Source: Vulcanimicrobiia bacterium (lineage in GTDB: Bacteria > Vulcanimicrobiota > Vulcanimicrobiia > Vulcanimicrobiales > Vulcanimicrobiaceae). From it: 64,000 bases of DNA. This document shows, one piece after another, positions 43,058-52,335 of this stretch (positions are counted from its first letter, which is position 1; every line of letters starts with the position of its first letter). The stretch lies in the NCBI GenBank assembly GCA_025934645.1, contig JAICWY010000009.1, positions 1-64,000 of the forward strand, in the 5' to 3' direction. The notes under the pieces were generated by a model, which ran no database searches, was not told the origin of the DNA, and worked only from the letters and a program-made list of their open reading frames with translations. The translations under genes were made by a program, and so were the position numbers.

Positions 43058-44677
43058 ATGGAGCAACGCCGCGAAGATAAACCGCAAAGCAAAAGCGAGC
43101 GTTACCGGGAAATTCTTGCCGTGCTCGCACGGCACGGCATCGGCGCGGTCGGAAACGACGCCGTACGCGCCGAGCACGTGCGCGTTGCGTGCGAAGAACT
43201 CGGCACCACGTTCATCAAACTTGGTCAAGCGCTCGCAACTCGCGGCGACTTATTGCCGGAAACGTACCGCGCCGAACTGCTAAAGCTCCAAGACGACGTG
43301 CCGCCGGTTCCACCGGCCTTCGTGATTCAAGCAATTTCTGAAGATCTCGGCGCGCCGCCCGACGAGCTGTTCGCCTGGTTCGACCGTACGCCGATGGCCA
43401 GCGCGTCCATCGGCCAAGTGCATGCGGCGCGTCTGCGCGACGGACGCGAGGCGATCGTTAAAGTGCGCAAGCCGGGCGTCGAGCATACGATCGAGACGGA
43501 CCTCGAAATCTTGAGCGACCTCGCGCAAACGTGGTCGGAGCGATTGCCGGCGCTTCGGCCCTACGACGTTCCCGCGATGGTGCGGGAATTCGGCGATACG
43601 CTGCGCGCCGAAGTCGATTACCGGCGCGAGGCGGCGAACGCGCGGTATTTCGCAGAGATTTTCGAGAAGCAGCGCGGCTTCGCGATTCCCGACGTGATCG
43701 ATTCGTACACGACCGAGCGCGTCATCGTGTTGACTCGCGTCGAGGGCACGAAGCCGGCTGACGCGGCGGCGCTTCCGCGGCGGCGGCGCAGCGCGGCGGC
43801 GCGGCGAGTGGGACGCTTCGTCCTCGAGCCGGCCTTCTCGCACGGGATTTTCCATGCCGATCCGCACGGCGGCAACTTTTTGATCACCGCTGAAGGTGAA
43901 CTGGCGGTCATGGACTTCGGGATGGTCGGCCGCCTGACGCCCGAGGCACGGCGGCGCGTAGCCGATGTGTTCGTCGCCATGGAACGGCGTGATGCGGTGC
44001 GGCTTGCGGATCGTTTGATCGAGATAACCGCGCCCTCGCATCCGATCGATCGCGCCGCGCTCGCGGCAGAGCTGGATCGTATGCTCGCGCGCTACGTCGC
44101 CTCGACGCTCGACGATCTGCGCTTCGGCGCCGCGCTCGCGGATCTACTGGAACTCATCCGCCGCTTCGGTTTGCGGCTTCCCGGAAGCTTGGCGCTGCTC
44201 TTCAAAGCGCTCGCGATGACCGAAGGTCTGCTGGAAATGCTCGATCCGGATGCGCGGCTCGACGATCATCTCGAACCGCTGGCAAACAAACTGGCTTTGG
44301 GGCGTCTGAACGGCGACGAATGGGTCGATCGCGTGCGCGATTCGGCGTTCGATGCAGCGGAACTGAGCATCGAGCTGCCGCGGCGCATCGATCGCGTACT
44401 CGGCGAAGTCGAGCGCGGCAACGTCCGCGTGTGGACGCGCATCGACGGCGTGGAAGACATCGTTACGCGCTTGGAACACAGCATCGAACGCACGAATGCG
44501 ACGATGCTTGCGTGCGCGTGCATCGTGGGTCTTGCGATCATTATGCTGTTCTACCATCCGCAGGGATGGGAGCGGTGGATCGGCGTGGTGTTCTGGATCG
44601 GGGTGACCGTAGCGTTCCTTGCGGCGCTGCGCACCGTGTGGGGAACGCTACGGAAGAAGACCCCCGACCTGCGTTGA
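43058..44677 (+). CDS. ABC1/UbiB family atypical kinase
   Basis: The 539-residue protein has the UbiB/ABC1 KxGQ motif in TFIKLGQALATRGDLLP, the ASIGQVHAARL segment, the kinase core HADPHGGNFL and the DFG-like MDFGMVGRLT. Two hydrophobic helices at the C-terminus (about 480-525) anchor it to the membrane. UbiB-type proteins are ATPases needed for extraction or processing of quinone precursors and other isoprenoids. It follows the ferritin gene by 18 bp. Its stop directly abuts that of the convergent isocitrate dehydrogenase gene. Confidence 0.92.
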   Translation: MEQRREDKPQSKSERYREILAVLARHGIGAVGNDAVRAEHVRVACEELGTTFIKLGQALATRGDLLPETYRAELLKLQDDVPPVPPAFVIQAISEDLGAPPDELFAWFDRTPMASASIGQVHAARLRDGREAIVKVRKPGVEHTIETDLEILSDLAQTWSERLPALRPYDVPAMVREFGDTLRAEVDYRREAANARYFAEIFEKQRGFAIPDVIDSYTTERVIVLTRVEGTKPADAAALPRRRRSAAARRVGRFVLEPAFSHGIFHADPHGGNFLITAEGELAVMDFGMVGRLTPEARRRVADVFVAMERRDAVRLADRLIEITAPSHPIDRAALAAELDRMLARYVASTLDDLRFGAALADLLELIRRFGLRLPGSLALLFKALAMTEGLLEMLDPDARLDDHLEPLANKLALGRLNGDEWVDRVRDSAFDAAELSIELPRRIDRVLGEVERGNVRVWTRIDGVEDIVTRLEHSIERTNATMLACACIVGLAIIMLFYHPQGWERWIGVVFWIGVTVAFLAALRTVWGTLRKKTPDLR

Positions 44678-46135
44678 TTACTGGCCTTGCGCCAGTGAGA
44701 ATCCGCGCGCGCCGTCGAACGTGTAAAGACCCTCGGTTTTAACGACTTCAAAACCGGCATTCGTTACGGCTTCAATCAACTGCACCACGTGCCCGGTGTT
44801 GAACGTGCCGCCGTCGGCTTCGAACCGGCACGACCAATGGTCGCTCCAGAACGTGTCCGGATTACCGTTGGGCCACACTTTCGTCCCGCGGTTGCTGATG
44901 ACGGTGAGCTTCGTGCCCGGAACGGTGAAGCCGCGCAGCGCGGACGCGATTTCGTCCGGCTCGCCGCTTGGACGATCGATGAAGATATCGACTCCGACAT
45001 GCTCTTTCTTCGCCGCGGCGCCGGAAGCGCGTGCGGAGATGTCCATCTGGCCGCCCTTGGCGTATTCGGCCGCGGGCAGTTTTTCAGGCTTCTGCCCCAA
45101 GCGCGCGATCACGGCATCGCCGAATTCCTTGGTGCCGACTTTCTGTTTGCTCACGCCGTCTTTGTAGATATCGTACGTGTGCACGCCGTCCTCGATCGTC
45201 TTGAGCCAGGCGTTGTGCACTTTCTCGGCGATTTCGCCTTGGCCGATGTGCGAGAGCATCAACAGCGCGCCGTGCAGCAAACCCGACGGATTCGCCATGT
45301 TCTGGCCAGCGCGCCGCGGCGCCGAACCGTGAATCGCTTCGAACATGGAGCAATGGTCGCCGATATTTGCCGAGCCTGCAAGACCTACGGAACCCGTGAT
45401 CTGCGCCGCGACGTCCGAGAGTACGTCGCCGTAGAGATTGGGCATCACCAGCACGTCGAACGCTTCGGGGGTGTCGGCCATCTTCGCGGCGCCGATGTCG
45501 ACGATCCAATGCTCGTTCTCGATGTCCGGGTATTCTTTCGCAATTTCGTCGAAGATCTTGTGGAACAAGCCGTCCGTGATCTTCATGATATTGTCTTTGG
45601 TGAAGCACGTGACTTTTTTACGCCTGTTGGCGCGCGCATATTCGAACGCGTAGCGCACGATGCGCTCGCTGCCCGGACGGGAAATGAGTTTGAGGCACTG
45701 CGTGACCTGATTGGTCTGGCGGTGCTCGATGCCGCCGTAGACGTCTTCCTCGTTCTCGCGGACGATGATGAGGTTCATGTTGGGATGTTTCGTCGCGACG
45801 TAAGGCGCCAGCGATGCGCACGGGCGCACGTTCGCATACATGCCCAAGGTCTTACGTACGGTCACGTTGAGCGATTTAAAACCGCCGCCTTGGGGCGTGG
45901 TGATCGGAGCCTTCAAAAAGACTTTCGTGCGGCGCAGGGATTCCCACGAGCTATCCTCGATGCCGTTGCTCAGACCGCGATTATAGACGCTCTCGCCGAT
46001 CTCGATCTTCTCAATATCCAATCGGGCGCCGGCAGCCGTGATGATGCGCAGCGTGGCATCCATAATCTCCGGCCCGATGCCGTCGCCGTACGCAACGGTA
46101 ATCGGCGTCTTTTTTGCGGTCAGGGTGGTGGTCAC
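44678..46135 (-). CDS. icd: Isocitrate dehydrogenase
   Basis: The 485-residue protein oxidatively decarboxylates isocitrate to 2-oxoglutarate. It has ITVAYGDGIGPEIM, FLKAPITTPQGGGFKSLNV, LIIVRENEEDVYGG, the NLYGDVLSDVAAQ metal site and the cofactor region EAIHGSAPRRAG. The C-terminal extension of about 130 residues (IDRPSGEPDEIASALRGF) marks the longer isocitrate dehydrogenase subtype of about 480 residues. It starts at GTG 46135 with AAAGGAG eight bases before. It lies 28 bp after the substrate-binding protein gene. Confidence 0.93.
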   Translation of the reverse strand: MTTTLTAKKTPITVAYGDGIGPEIMDATLRIITAAGARLDIEKIEIGESVYNRGLSNGIEDSSWESLRRTKVFLKAPITTPQGGGFKSLNVTVRKTLGMYANVRPCASLAPYVATKHPNMNLIIVRENEEDVYGGIEHRQTNQVTQCLKLISRPGSERIVRYAFEYARANRRKKVTCFTKDNIMKITDGLFHKIFDEIAKEYPDIENEHWIVDIGAAKMADTPEAFDVLVMPNLYGDVLSDVAAQITGSVGLAGSANIGDHCSMFEAIHGSAPRRAGQNMANPSGLLHGALLMLSHIGQGEIAEKVHNAWLKTIEDGVHTYDIYKDGVSKQKVGTKEFGDAVIARLGQKPEKLPAAEYAKGGQMDISARASGAAAKKEHVGVDIFIDRPSGEPDEIASALRGFTVPGTKLTVISNRGTKVWPNGNPDTFWSDHWSCRFEADGGTFNTGHVVQLIEAVTNAGFEVVKTEGLYTFDGARGFSLAQGQ

Positions 46136-46163
46136 CGTGGGTTCTCCTTTGAAAAATGGCGGG

Positions 46164-47804
46164 CTATAGGTTCCACTCGTAGGCGTTCCAGCCTTCGCTC
46201 GGGCCGTTCGGCTTGAAATTCTGCAGATTCGGATTGATCGCGTAGCGCAGCCTGCTGTAGAACTCGAACGCCGCAGGCGCATCCTGCAAGAGCAATCGCT
46301 GAATTTTCGCGTAGGCCTTTTTGCGTTTCGCGCGGTCAACCGTGCTCAGCGCAGCCCGTTCGGCCGCGTCCAGTTGCGGGTTGCAGTAGTGCGCGTTGTT
46401 GTTGCCCGCTGGAGGCGCCATATTGCACATCCACTGCGAAGAATCGTCCGGATCCGCGCCGGCTACCCACGACCACTCGGTTAAATCGAACTTGCCGTTG
46501 TTCAAAATGCCGCCCTGCGCCTTGGTCGCATACAGCATGCTGTAGGTGTACGTCTTGATCGGCACGTCGATGCCGACGGCACGCAGGTCGGATTGGATCT
46601 GCACGCCGATTGCACGCGCCGTTTCGCTGCCCTGACCGTACACGAGCTGCAGAGAGAGTGCCTGCCCGTTTTTGTGCCGGATGCCGCCCGGGCCGGCCGT
46701 CCATCCCGCAGAATCGAGCAAAGCGGCGGCTTTCTGCGGATCGTACGGCGCCGGCGCGAGCGACGGATCGAACGCCCAATAGAAATCCGAGAGATCCGCG
46801 GTCGCAAGGCGCGCCGTTCCATATTCCAGGTTGTCGACGATGCGTTTTTCATCGATCGCGTAGGTGACGGCCTGACGCACGCGCAGATCGTCGAGCGGCG
46901 GATGCTGCATGTTGTAGACGACGGAGCTGTATGAAGGCGCTTTCACGAGCAGCGTTTTGACGTTCGGCGCGTTTTTCAAAATGCGGTAGTTCGCCGCAGT
47001 GAGATCGACGATGAGGTCCGTTCCATTCGAGCGGATCATCGCTGCGGCGGTATTGCCGTCGGGAACGGTCTGTACGAGAATGCGCGCGAGTTTCGGTTTG
47101 CCGCGGAAGTAGTCCGGATTTGCTACGAGCTCCACGTGATCGCCGTGAACCCAGCGCGCCACTTTGAACGGGCCCGTCCCGATGGGCTGCTGGTTGAACG
47201 GCGCTTTGTTGATGTTCGGATACTTCCCGAGAATGTGTTTTGGAACGATGCGGTACGGATCGTCGCTCTCGCCGAAGACGGTGTCGATAAACGGCGCGAA
47301 CGGCTGTTTCAAGTGGAACACAACGGTGTACGGATCGGGCGTGTCGACGGAACGCACTTGATCGTAGCCGCGCCGCTCCACCACGTTGTTGTCGGGATTC
47401 ATCACGGCTTGCCAGCTGAATTTTACGTCCGCGCTGCTGAACGGCTCGCCGTCCTGCCATTTGACGCCGTGCCGGAGCTTGTAAGTGATCGTCAGGCCGT
47501 CTTTGCTGACGCCGCCGTTCTGCGGCGTCGGAACTTGCGCGGCCAAATCCGGAACGTCGTTGCCTTGATCGTCCAGCGTCACGAGCTCATCGAACGCCAG
47601 ACTCATGATGAAGTTCTCCGCCGTGTTCGTGGTCAGCAGCGGATTGAGCGACGTTGGTTCGGCGTAGTTCGCCACGCGCAGCACGCCGTTTCCGGACGGA
47701 ACGTTTGCGGTGCTGCCGGAGGAAGATCCCGCGCCTTGTTTCGAGCAGCCGGCGAGCAGAATGGCAACGGCGGCGGCCGCCGCGAGTGCAGAGCGCGCGC
47801 GCAC
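46164..47804 (-). CDS. Peptide-type ABC transporter substrate-binding lipoprotein
   Basis: The 546-residue protein has a lipobox (AVAILLAGCSKQ) and the SBP family 5 fold: YAEPTSLNPLLTT, TITYKLRHGVKWQDGEPFSSADV, GTGPFKVARW, LRVRQAVTYAIDEKRIV. Such proteins deliver oligopeptides, nickel or other small solutes to Opp/Dpp-type permeases. No permease or ATPase gene is nearby. It starts with GTG immediately after the stop of the EgtB-type gene (TAG GTG, no spacer), so it is likely co-translated with it. The ligand cannot be deduced. Confidence 0.9.
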   Translation of the reverse strand: MRARSALAAAAAVAILLAGCSKQGAGSSSGSTANVPSGNGVLRVANYAEPTSLNPLLTTNTAENFIMSLAFDELVTLDDQGNDVPDLAAQVPTPQNGGVSKDGLTITYKLRHGVKWQDGEPFSSADVKFSWQAVMNPDNNVVERRGYDQVRSVDTPDPYTVVFHLKQPFAPFIDTVFGESDDPYRIVPKHILGKYPNINKAPFNQQPIGTGPFKVARWVHGDHVELVANPDYFRGKPKLARILVQTVPDGNTAAAMIRSNGTDLIVDLTAANYRILKNAPNVKTLLVKAPSYSSVVYNMQHPPLDDLRVRQAVTYAIDEKRIVDNLEYGTARLATADLSDFYWAFDPSLAPAPYDPQKAAALLDSAGWTAGPGGIRHKNGQALSLQLVYGQGSETARAIGVQIQSDLRAVGIDVPIKTYTYSMLYATKAQGGILNNGKFDLTEWSWVAGADPDDSSQWMCNMAPPAGNNNAHYCNPQLDAAERAALSTVDRAKRKKAYAKIQRLLLQDAPAAFEFYSRLRYAINPNLQNFKPNGPSEGWNAYEWNL

Positions 47805-49079
47805 CTACGGCGCCGCCAGGCGGAACTTTGCGTACATATAGCGGTAATCTCCGTAGAACCAGTTGCGGAATGAGCGGCGGATCAGTTCGTATGCCGTGAC
47901 CGGTGAGGCGCCTTTCAGGACGAAATGCTTGCCGTCGAAGAAATCGATGCTGTATTGCGAGTAACTGGCCATCGGTTCGAATCCTTCGAACGGTGCGAAC
48001 GGCGTGGACGTCCACTCCCACCCGTTGCCGATCAGATCGAAAATATCCCAAGCGCTTGCGCCCGCGGGGTGCGCGTCGACCGGTTCGGGGTCGAAACGCT
48101 GAAAGCCGAAGTTGCCGTGCGCCGGACTTGGGGCCTCCTCTCCCCAGGGAAAAGCGCGTTCGCTGCCCTCGGGCGTGCCGAAGGCCGCGCGGTGATATTC
48201 GGCTTCGGTCATGAGCCGCGCGTTTTTCCACGATGCGTAGGCGCGCGCTTGTTCGTTCGAAACGTACACCGGCCACGAAAGCGGGAGCGGCAGATCCTCG
48301 AACGAGCCGTGCAAGAAATAGTCGCCTCCGCGTTCCAACCAAAACGGCGGCGCAGGGGCGCCGGCTCGCACGAAATCGAGATATTCGCCGTTCGTTACGG
48401 GATAGCGCTGGACGTCAAACGCGTCCACGTGCACGCGTGTTTCGGCGAATTCGTTGTCCCAGGCGAACGCGATTTTTTGCGCATCCGCTCCAAGGGTTGC
48501 AATGCCGGCCGGCACGCGCACGAACTCGTTTCGGGGCTGCGGCGTGTCGTGATGGGTCTGAGCGATGCGGCCTTTTAACTCCTGGGGAAGTTGATGAATG
48601 ATGTACATGAGTGTTTCATGGTGCATCGGCTCGTGCTCGAGTACCGTGTACACCGCTTGTCCGCGCACGAGACTCGCCACGTCCGGATTGACGAGGCGCG
48701 CGCTCGCGATCGCGTCGTACACGCGCTCGTCGCATGCTTTTCCGAACGCCTCGATCTCGGATTTCTCCGGCCACTGCTCCGGCTGCAAGTTACTTGCGGC
48801 GGTCGTGGTGGTGGGATCGATGCCGCGTTCGAAAAGCCGCTCCAGCCGCGCGTCGACGGGCGGTTGGCCCAGCCCGCGCTCGTTCAGAACGAGATAGCTG
48901 AATGCCGGCAAGTGGCCCTCGTAAAACGCGAACGGATGGCGCAGCGGAATCGGACGCGTGTAATACGCAGCGGGATCGATCAATCCGAAGATCTGCGCGG
49001 AACGCTCGCGATTGCGCCGGTACCAGGCCGCCAGGGATTCGCGGTCGAGTGTGCGCTCCGCAGAAGCAAGCGTGCTCAT
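47805..49079 (-). CDS. egtB: EgtB-type ergothioneine/sulfoxide synthase
   Basis: The 424-residue protein joins an N-terminal DinB-like iron-binding domain, with HEPMHHETLMYI supplying the His ligands, to a C-terminal formylglycine-generating-like domain (VPAGIATLGAD, NGWEWTSTPFAPF, KGASPVTAYELIRRSFRNWF). In the EgtB family the iron enzyme joins gamma-Glu-Cys or Cys to hercynine with O2. A related selenium-incorporating branch also exists. No egtD methyltransferase or egtC/E gene is in the window, so the product is uncertain. It begins a run with the substrate-binding protein and icd. Confidence 0.8.
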   Translation of the reverse strand: MSTLASAERTLDRESLAAWYRRNRERSAQIFGLIDPAAYYTRPIPLRHPFAFYEGHLPAFSYLVLNERGLGQPPVDARLERLFERGIDPTTTTAASNLQPEQWPEKSEIEAFGKACDERVYDAIASARLVNPDVASLVRGQAVYTVLEHEPMHHETLMYIIHQLPQELKGRIAQTHHDTPQPRNEFVRVPAGIATLGADAQKIAFAWDNEFAETRVHVDAFDVQRYPVTNGEYLDFVRAGAPAPPFWLERGGDYFLHGSFEDLPLPLSWPVYVSNEQARAYASWKNARLMTEAEYHRAAFGTPEGSERAFPWGEEAPSPAHGNFGFQRFDPEPVDAHPAGASAWDIFDLIGNGWEWTSTPFAPFEGFEPMASYSQYSIDFFDGKHFVLKGASPVTAYELIRRSFRNWFYGDYRYMYAKFRLAAP

Positions 49080-49089
49080 AGAGAACTCC

Positions 49090-52000
49090 TTATCCCGGGG
49101 CGGAGTGTACCCCGCGTTCCCGGATCAGCGCTTCCACCACCTCCGCCTCGAGCGGCCGGCCGATGAGATAGCCTTGGGCGTGATCGCACCCGTGCGTCCG
49201 CAGAAAATCGTACTGCTCCCGGGTCTCGACGCCCTCTGCGACAATGGTTAGACCCAGACTGTGCCCCATTGCGATGATCGCTTTCACGATGGTTTCGTCG
49301 CTGCGCTCGGCGCCGATGCCGGCAACGAACGAACGGTCGATTTTAATCTGGTCCACGTCGAAGCGGCGCAGATAGCTCAGGGACGAATGGCCCGTGCCGA
49401 AATCGTCAACCGCAATGCGGAAGCCGATGCTCTTCAATTGGCGCACCGCGTCCAAACCGTGCGCGACGTCCGAAAGCGCCATGCTTTCGGTAATCTCGAG
49501 TTCCAGCATACGCGCCGGAAGGCCGGCGGCCTGCAGCAAATCGAGCAGCCTGTCGCACAGATCGGGTTGATGAAATTGCCTTGCGGAGATGTTCACGGCG
49601 AGCGTGAAATCGCCGAAGCCGTTTTGCCAGCGCCGCATCTGCGCCGCGCCCGACGTGATGACCCACTCGCCGAGATTGACGATGAGGCCGCTCGCTTCGG
49701 CGCTCGGAATGAAATCGTCCGGGTACACGAGTCCGCGCTTGGGATCGTTCCAGCGCACGAGCGCTTCGACAGCCTTTACGCCGCCGCTGTGCATGTCTAC
49801 GATCGGCTGGTAATGCAGCACGAATTGCTGACGTTCGATCGCGCGGCGAAGCGCCTTCTCTTGCGCGAGACGCGTGCGTACCGGCGTCTCCAACGATTTG
49901 CGGTAGAAATAGGCGCCGTTCCCGCCGCGGTCTTTAGCGCGGTACATCGCGATGTCGGCATTTTTAATCAGCGCTTCCGCATCGCGCCCCGCCTCGGGAA
50001 ACAGCGAGACGCCCACGCTGCTCGTAACGTATTGCTCGAATCCGCCGTCGAGGCGGTACGGTTCTTCGATGCGGCGCAGCAGGCGTTCCGCGTACTCGCG
50101 CGCTTCCGTCGCGTCCGCGCAATTCCGGGCGAGCACGATGAACTCATCGCCGCCCATGCGAGCCACTACGTCTTTTTCGGCGGCGGACTCTGCAAGGCGG
50201 TGCGCTACGATTTGCAGCAGCCGGTCGCCCATTGCGTGACCCAGCGTATCGTTGATGTCTTTGAAGCGATCGAGGTCGAAGAACATCACCGCTACCTTCG
50301 GTGCTCCCGCGGTCAGATGATCCGCGAGCGCGTCGCGCAAACGCTCGTTGAAGTACAGCCGGTTCGGCAGTCCGGTGAGTGAATCGTAATATGCCATTCT
50401 GCGCAGCCGTTTGCGCGTGCGGCGGCGTTCCAGAGCGCTCGAAACGAGCGAACTCATCAACGCGAGCGTATCGCGGTCGATCTCTTCGAATTCGCGATCG
50501 CGGGCCGTGTGCGAGAAGAAGAGCAGGACGGATTCAACCGCGCCTCCCACGACCAAGCGCGCGCCCATCCAACTCGTGCAGGCGCCCGAACCGCTTTCGG
50601 CCGCCGCTTCGGAGACGACAGGGTCGCGCTGCGCGAGGACTTGCTGTGCGATCTCGGTCACGTCCCGATCGCCGCCGGCGAAGAGTTCGAGCACATCGTA
50701 CCGCACCTCCACGCGTGGCGTGCCTGACATATCGACGATCGCGCCGCTCTCCATGCCCAGTAATCTGCAGCCGGTTTGCAGCGTGGTCATGACGTGCGCT
50801 TCGGTGTATTCCGGCGTAGTGGCGAGCAGGTAGAGATCGCGTATCCGTTGCGACTGCATTTCGAGGCGCCGCTGATATTGCTTGCGATCCGCGATATCGC
50901 GCATGAGCGCGTAAGCGCCGACGACCAGCCCTTGCGCGTATTTCGGCGTAAGCGTAACTTCCAAGGGAAATTCCGAGCCGTCTGCGCGCGTGGACGAGAT
51001 TTCGAAGTGCACGGACTCGCCATGGAGCGTCCGCCGGAAGAACGACCAACCGCGCTCGAATTCCGGGCCTTGCAAAAACGCACCAAAGTTTTGGCCCAAC
51101 ACTTGCTCGCGCGTGCGGCCGCTCGATTCCAGGATCGCGTCGTTTGCGTCGACTATCGTGCCTTCCGTTGAGAGGAGCACTACGCCGTCAGGATTGCGAT
51201 CGAAGAGCGAGCGGAAATCGTGCTCGAGATCCAAGATCTCTTCGAGCTGCGCGGCCACAGTGCGCTCGGCGCGCATGCGCTCCGTGACGTTTTCGAGCAA
51301 GCCGTACGCGCCGACGATCGCCGCGTTCGACACGATCGGAATGACGGTGGCCTCATATTGCACCAGCCGCCCGTCGGCGGCGTACGCGTCGACCTGCAGC
51401 GTCTCCGTATTGCCGGACAGCGCCCTATCGACGGCGGCGCGCACGCGATCGCGTTGGGAGGGCGGAACGAACTCTACGACATCCTGAGACAACACGTGCT
51501 CGCGGCTGTAGCCGCTGATGCGGATACCCGCGGGATTTATTTCCGTGATACGGTGCGAGCGATCCATCGCGAGCACGACGGAGGGATTGTGTTGAAAGAG
51601 CAGCTCGAATTGCTCGCGCGCTTGTGAAAGCTGTTCCCCATCCGTTTCGGCGGCCGGCGTGACGCTTTGAAACATGCCGTAGGCGCCTGAAACTTCCGCG
51701 CCTTCGCTGCGCGGAATGAACGTTACGTCGTACGCGGTCCAATCGTCGCCGGCATTGCGCACGGAGAGCGTGCAGTGTCCGATCTTTCCGTCCACCGCCT
51801 GCCGGAACGCTTCCATGACCATCGGAACCTGATCTGCATGGCAGAAATCTTGAAGCGCGAGCCCGATCAGATCGCCGCGCGATCGCCCGCTCAGCTCCGC
51901 GGCTGGGGGGTTCACGTCGATGACGCGGCCTTCCCGATCGTAAATGGCCGCCGGCACGGGATTCAAATCGAAAAGCGATCGAAGCCGCTGCTCGGCATCG

Positions 52001-52335
52001 TGGCGGTACGTGGCGTCGTGTACGACCAGAAAGCACCGGACCGGCTCGTCCGGATCGTCGACCGGCACGCTGGCGGATTCGAGGAGCATTCGCGCTCCGC
52101 TCGCCGTGCGGATTTCCGCCGAACGGCGCAACGATTGTCCGCGCGAGGCGGCTTCGAGCGATTCCATGAGGACAGTGGCCAGGCCGTCGGGGACGGTATT
52201 CGCGTAGCCGGTGATCGCCGTCCACGCGGGATTGCAATCGACGATAATGCCGCGCTCATCGACCGCAATGATGCCGTCCGGCGCGGCGCGGAAGAGTGAT
52301 TCGAACGCGCGGCGGTTAGTGAGCCAAGTACTCAT
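49090..52335 (-). CDS. Multi-PAS GGDEF-EAL c-di-GMP signalling protein
   Basis: The 1081-residue protein has four PAS domains (about 1-485; for example FRAAPDGIIAVDERGIIVD, PVPAAIYDREGRVIDVNPP, VVLAMDRSHRITEINPAG and DGVVLLSTEGTIVDAN). A GAF-like region follows (about 495-640), then an intact GGDEF (VARMGGDEFIVLA near 727) and an EAL domain (VEALVRW near 855, with EITESMAL, VDDFGTGHSSL, KIDRSFV, EGVETRE). The usual inhibitory RxxD site is replaced by AEKD, so cyclase feedback may be lost. It has no membrane helix. The ATG at 52335 overlaps the aldehyde dehydrogenase gene by 20 bp, giving translational coupling. Confidence 0.92.
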   Translation of the reverse strand: MSTWLTNRRAFESLFRAAPDGIIAVDERGIIVDCNPAWTAITGYANTVPDGLATVLMESLEAASRGQSLRRSAEIRTASGARMLLESASVPVDDPDEPVRCFLVVHDATYRHDAEQRLRSLFDLNPVPAAIYDREGRVIDVNPPAAELSGRSRGDLIGLALQDFCHADQVPMVMEAFRQAVDGKIGHCTLSVRNAGDDWTAYDVTFIPRSEGAEVSGAYGMFQSVTPAAETDGEQLSQAREQFELLFQHNPSVVLAMDRSHRITEINPAGIRISGYSREHVLSQDVVEFVPPSQRDRVRAAVDRALSGNTETLQVDAYAADGRLVQYEATVIPIVSNAAIVGAYGLLENVTERMRAERTVAAQLEEILDLEHDFRSLFDRNPDGVVLLSTEGTIVDANDAILESSGRTREQVLGQNFGAFLQGPEFERGWSFFRRTLHGESVHFEISSTRADGSEFPLEVTLTPKYAQGLVVGAYALMRDIADRKQYQRRLEMQSQRIRDLYLLATTPEYTEAHVMTTLQTGCRLLGMESGAIVDMSGTPRVEVRYDVLELFAGGDRDVTEIAQQVLAQRDPVVSEAAAESGSGACTSWMGARLVVGGAVESVLLFFSHTARDREFEEIDRDTLALMSSLVSSALERRRTRKRLRRMAYYDSLTGLPNRLYFNERLRDALADHLTAGAPKVAVMFFDLDRFKDINDTLGHAMGDRLLQIVAHRLAESAAEKDVVARMGGDEFIVLARNCADATEAREYAERLLRRIEEPYRLDGGFEQYVTSSVGVSLFPEAGRDAEALIKNADIAMYRAKDRGGNGAYFYRKSLETPVRTRLAQEKALRRAIERQQFVLHYQPIVDMHSGGVKAVEALVRWNDPKRGLVYPDDFIPSAEASGLIVNLGEWVITSGAAQMRRWQNGFGDFTLAVNISARQFHQPDLCDRLLDLLQAAGLPARMLELEITESMALSDVAHGLDAVRQLKSIGFRIAVDDFGTGHSSLSYLRRFDVDQIKIDRSFVAGIGAERSDETIVKAIIAMGHSLGLTIVAEGVETREQYDFLRTHGCDHAQGYLIGRPLEAEVVEALIRERGVHSAPG

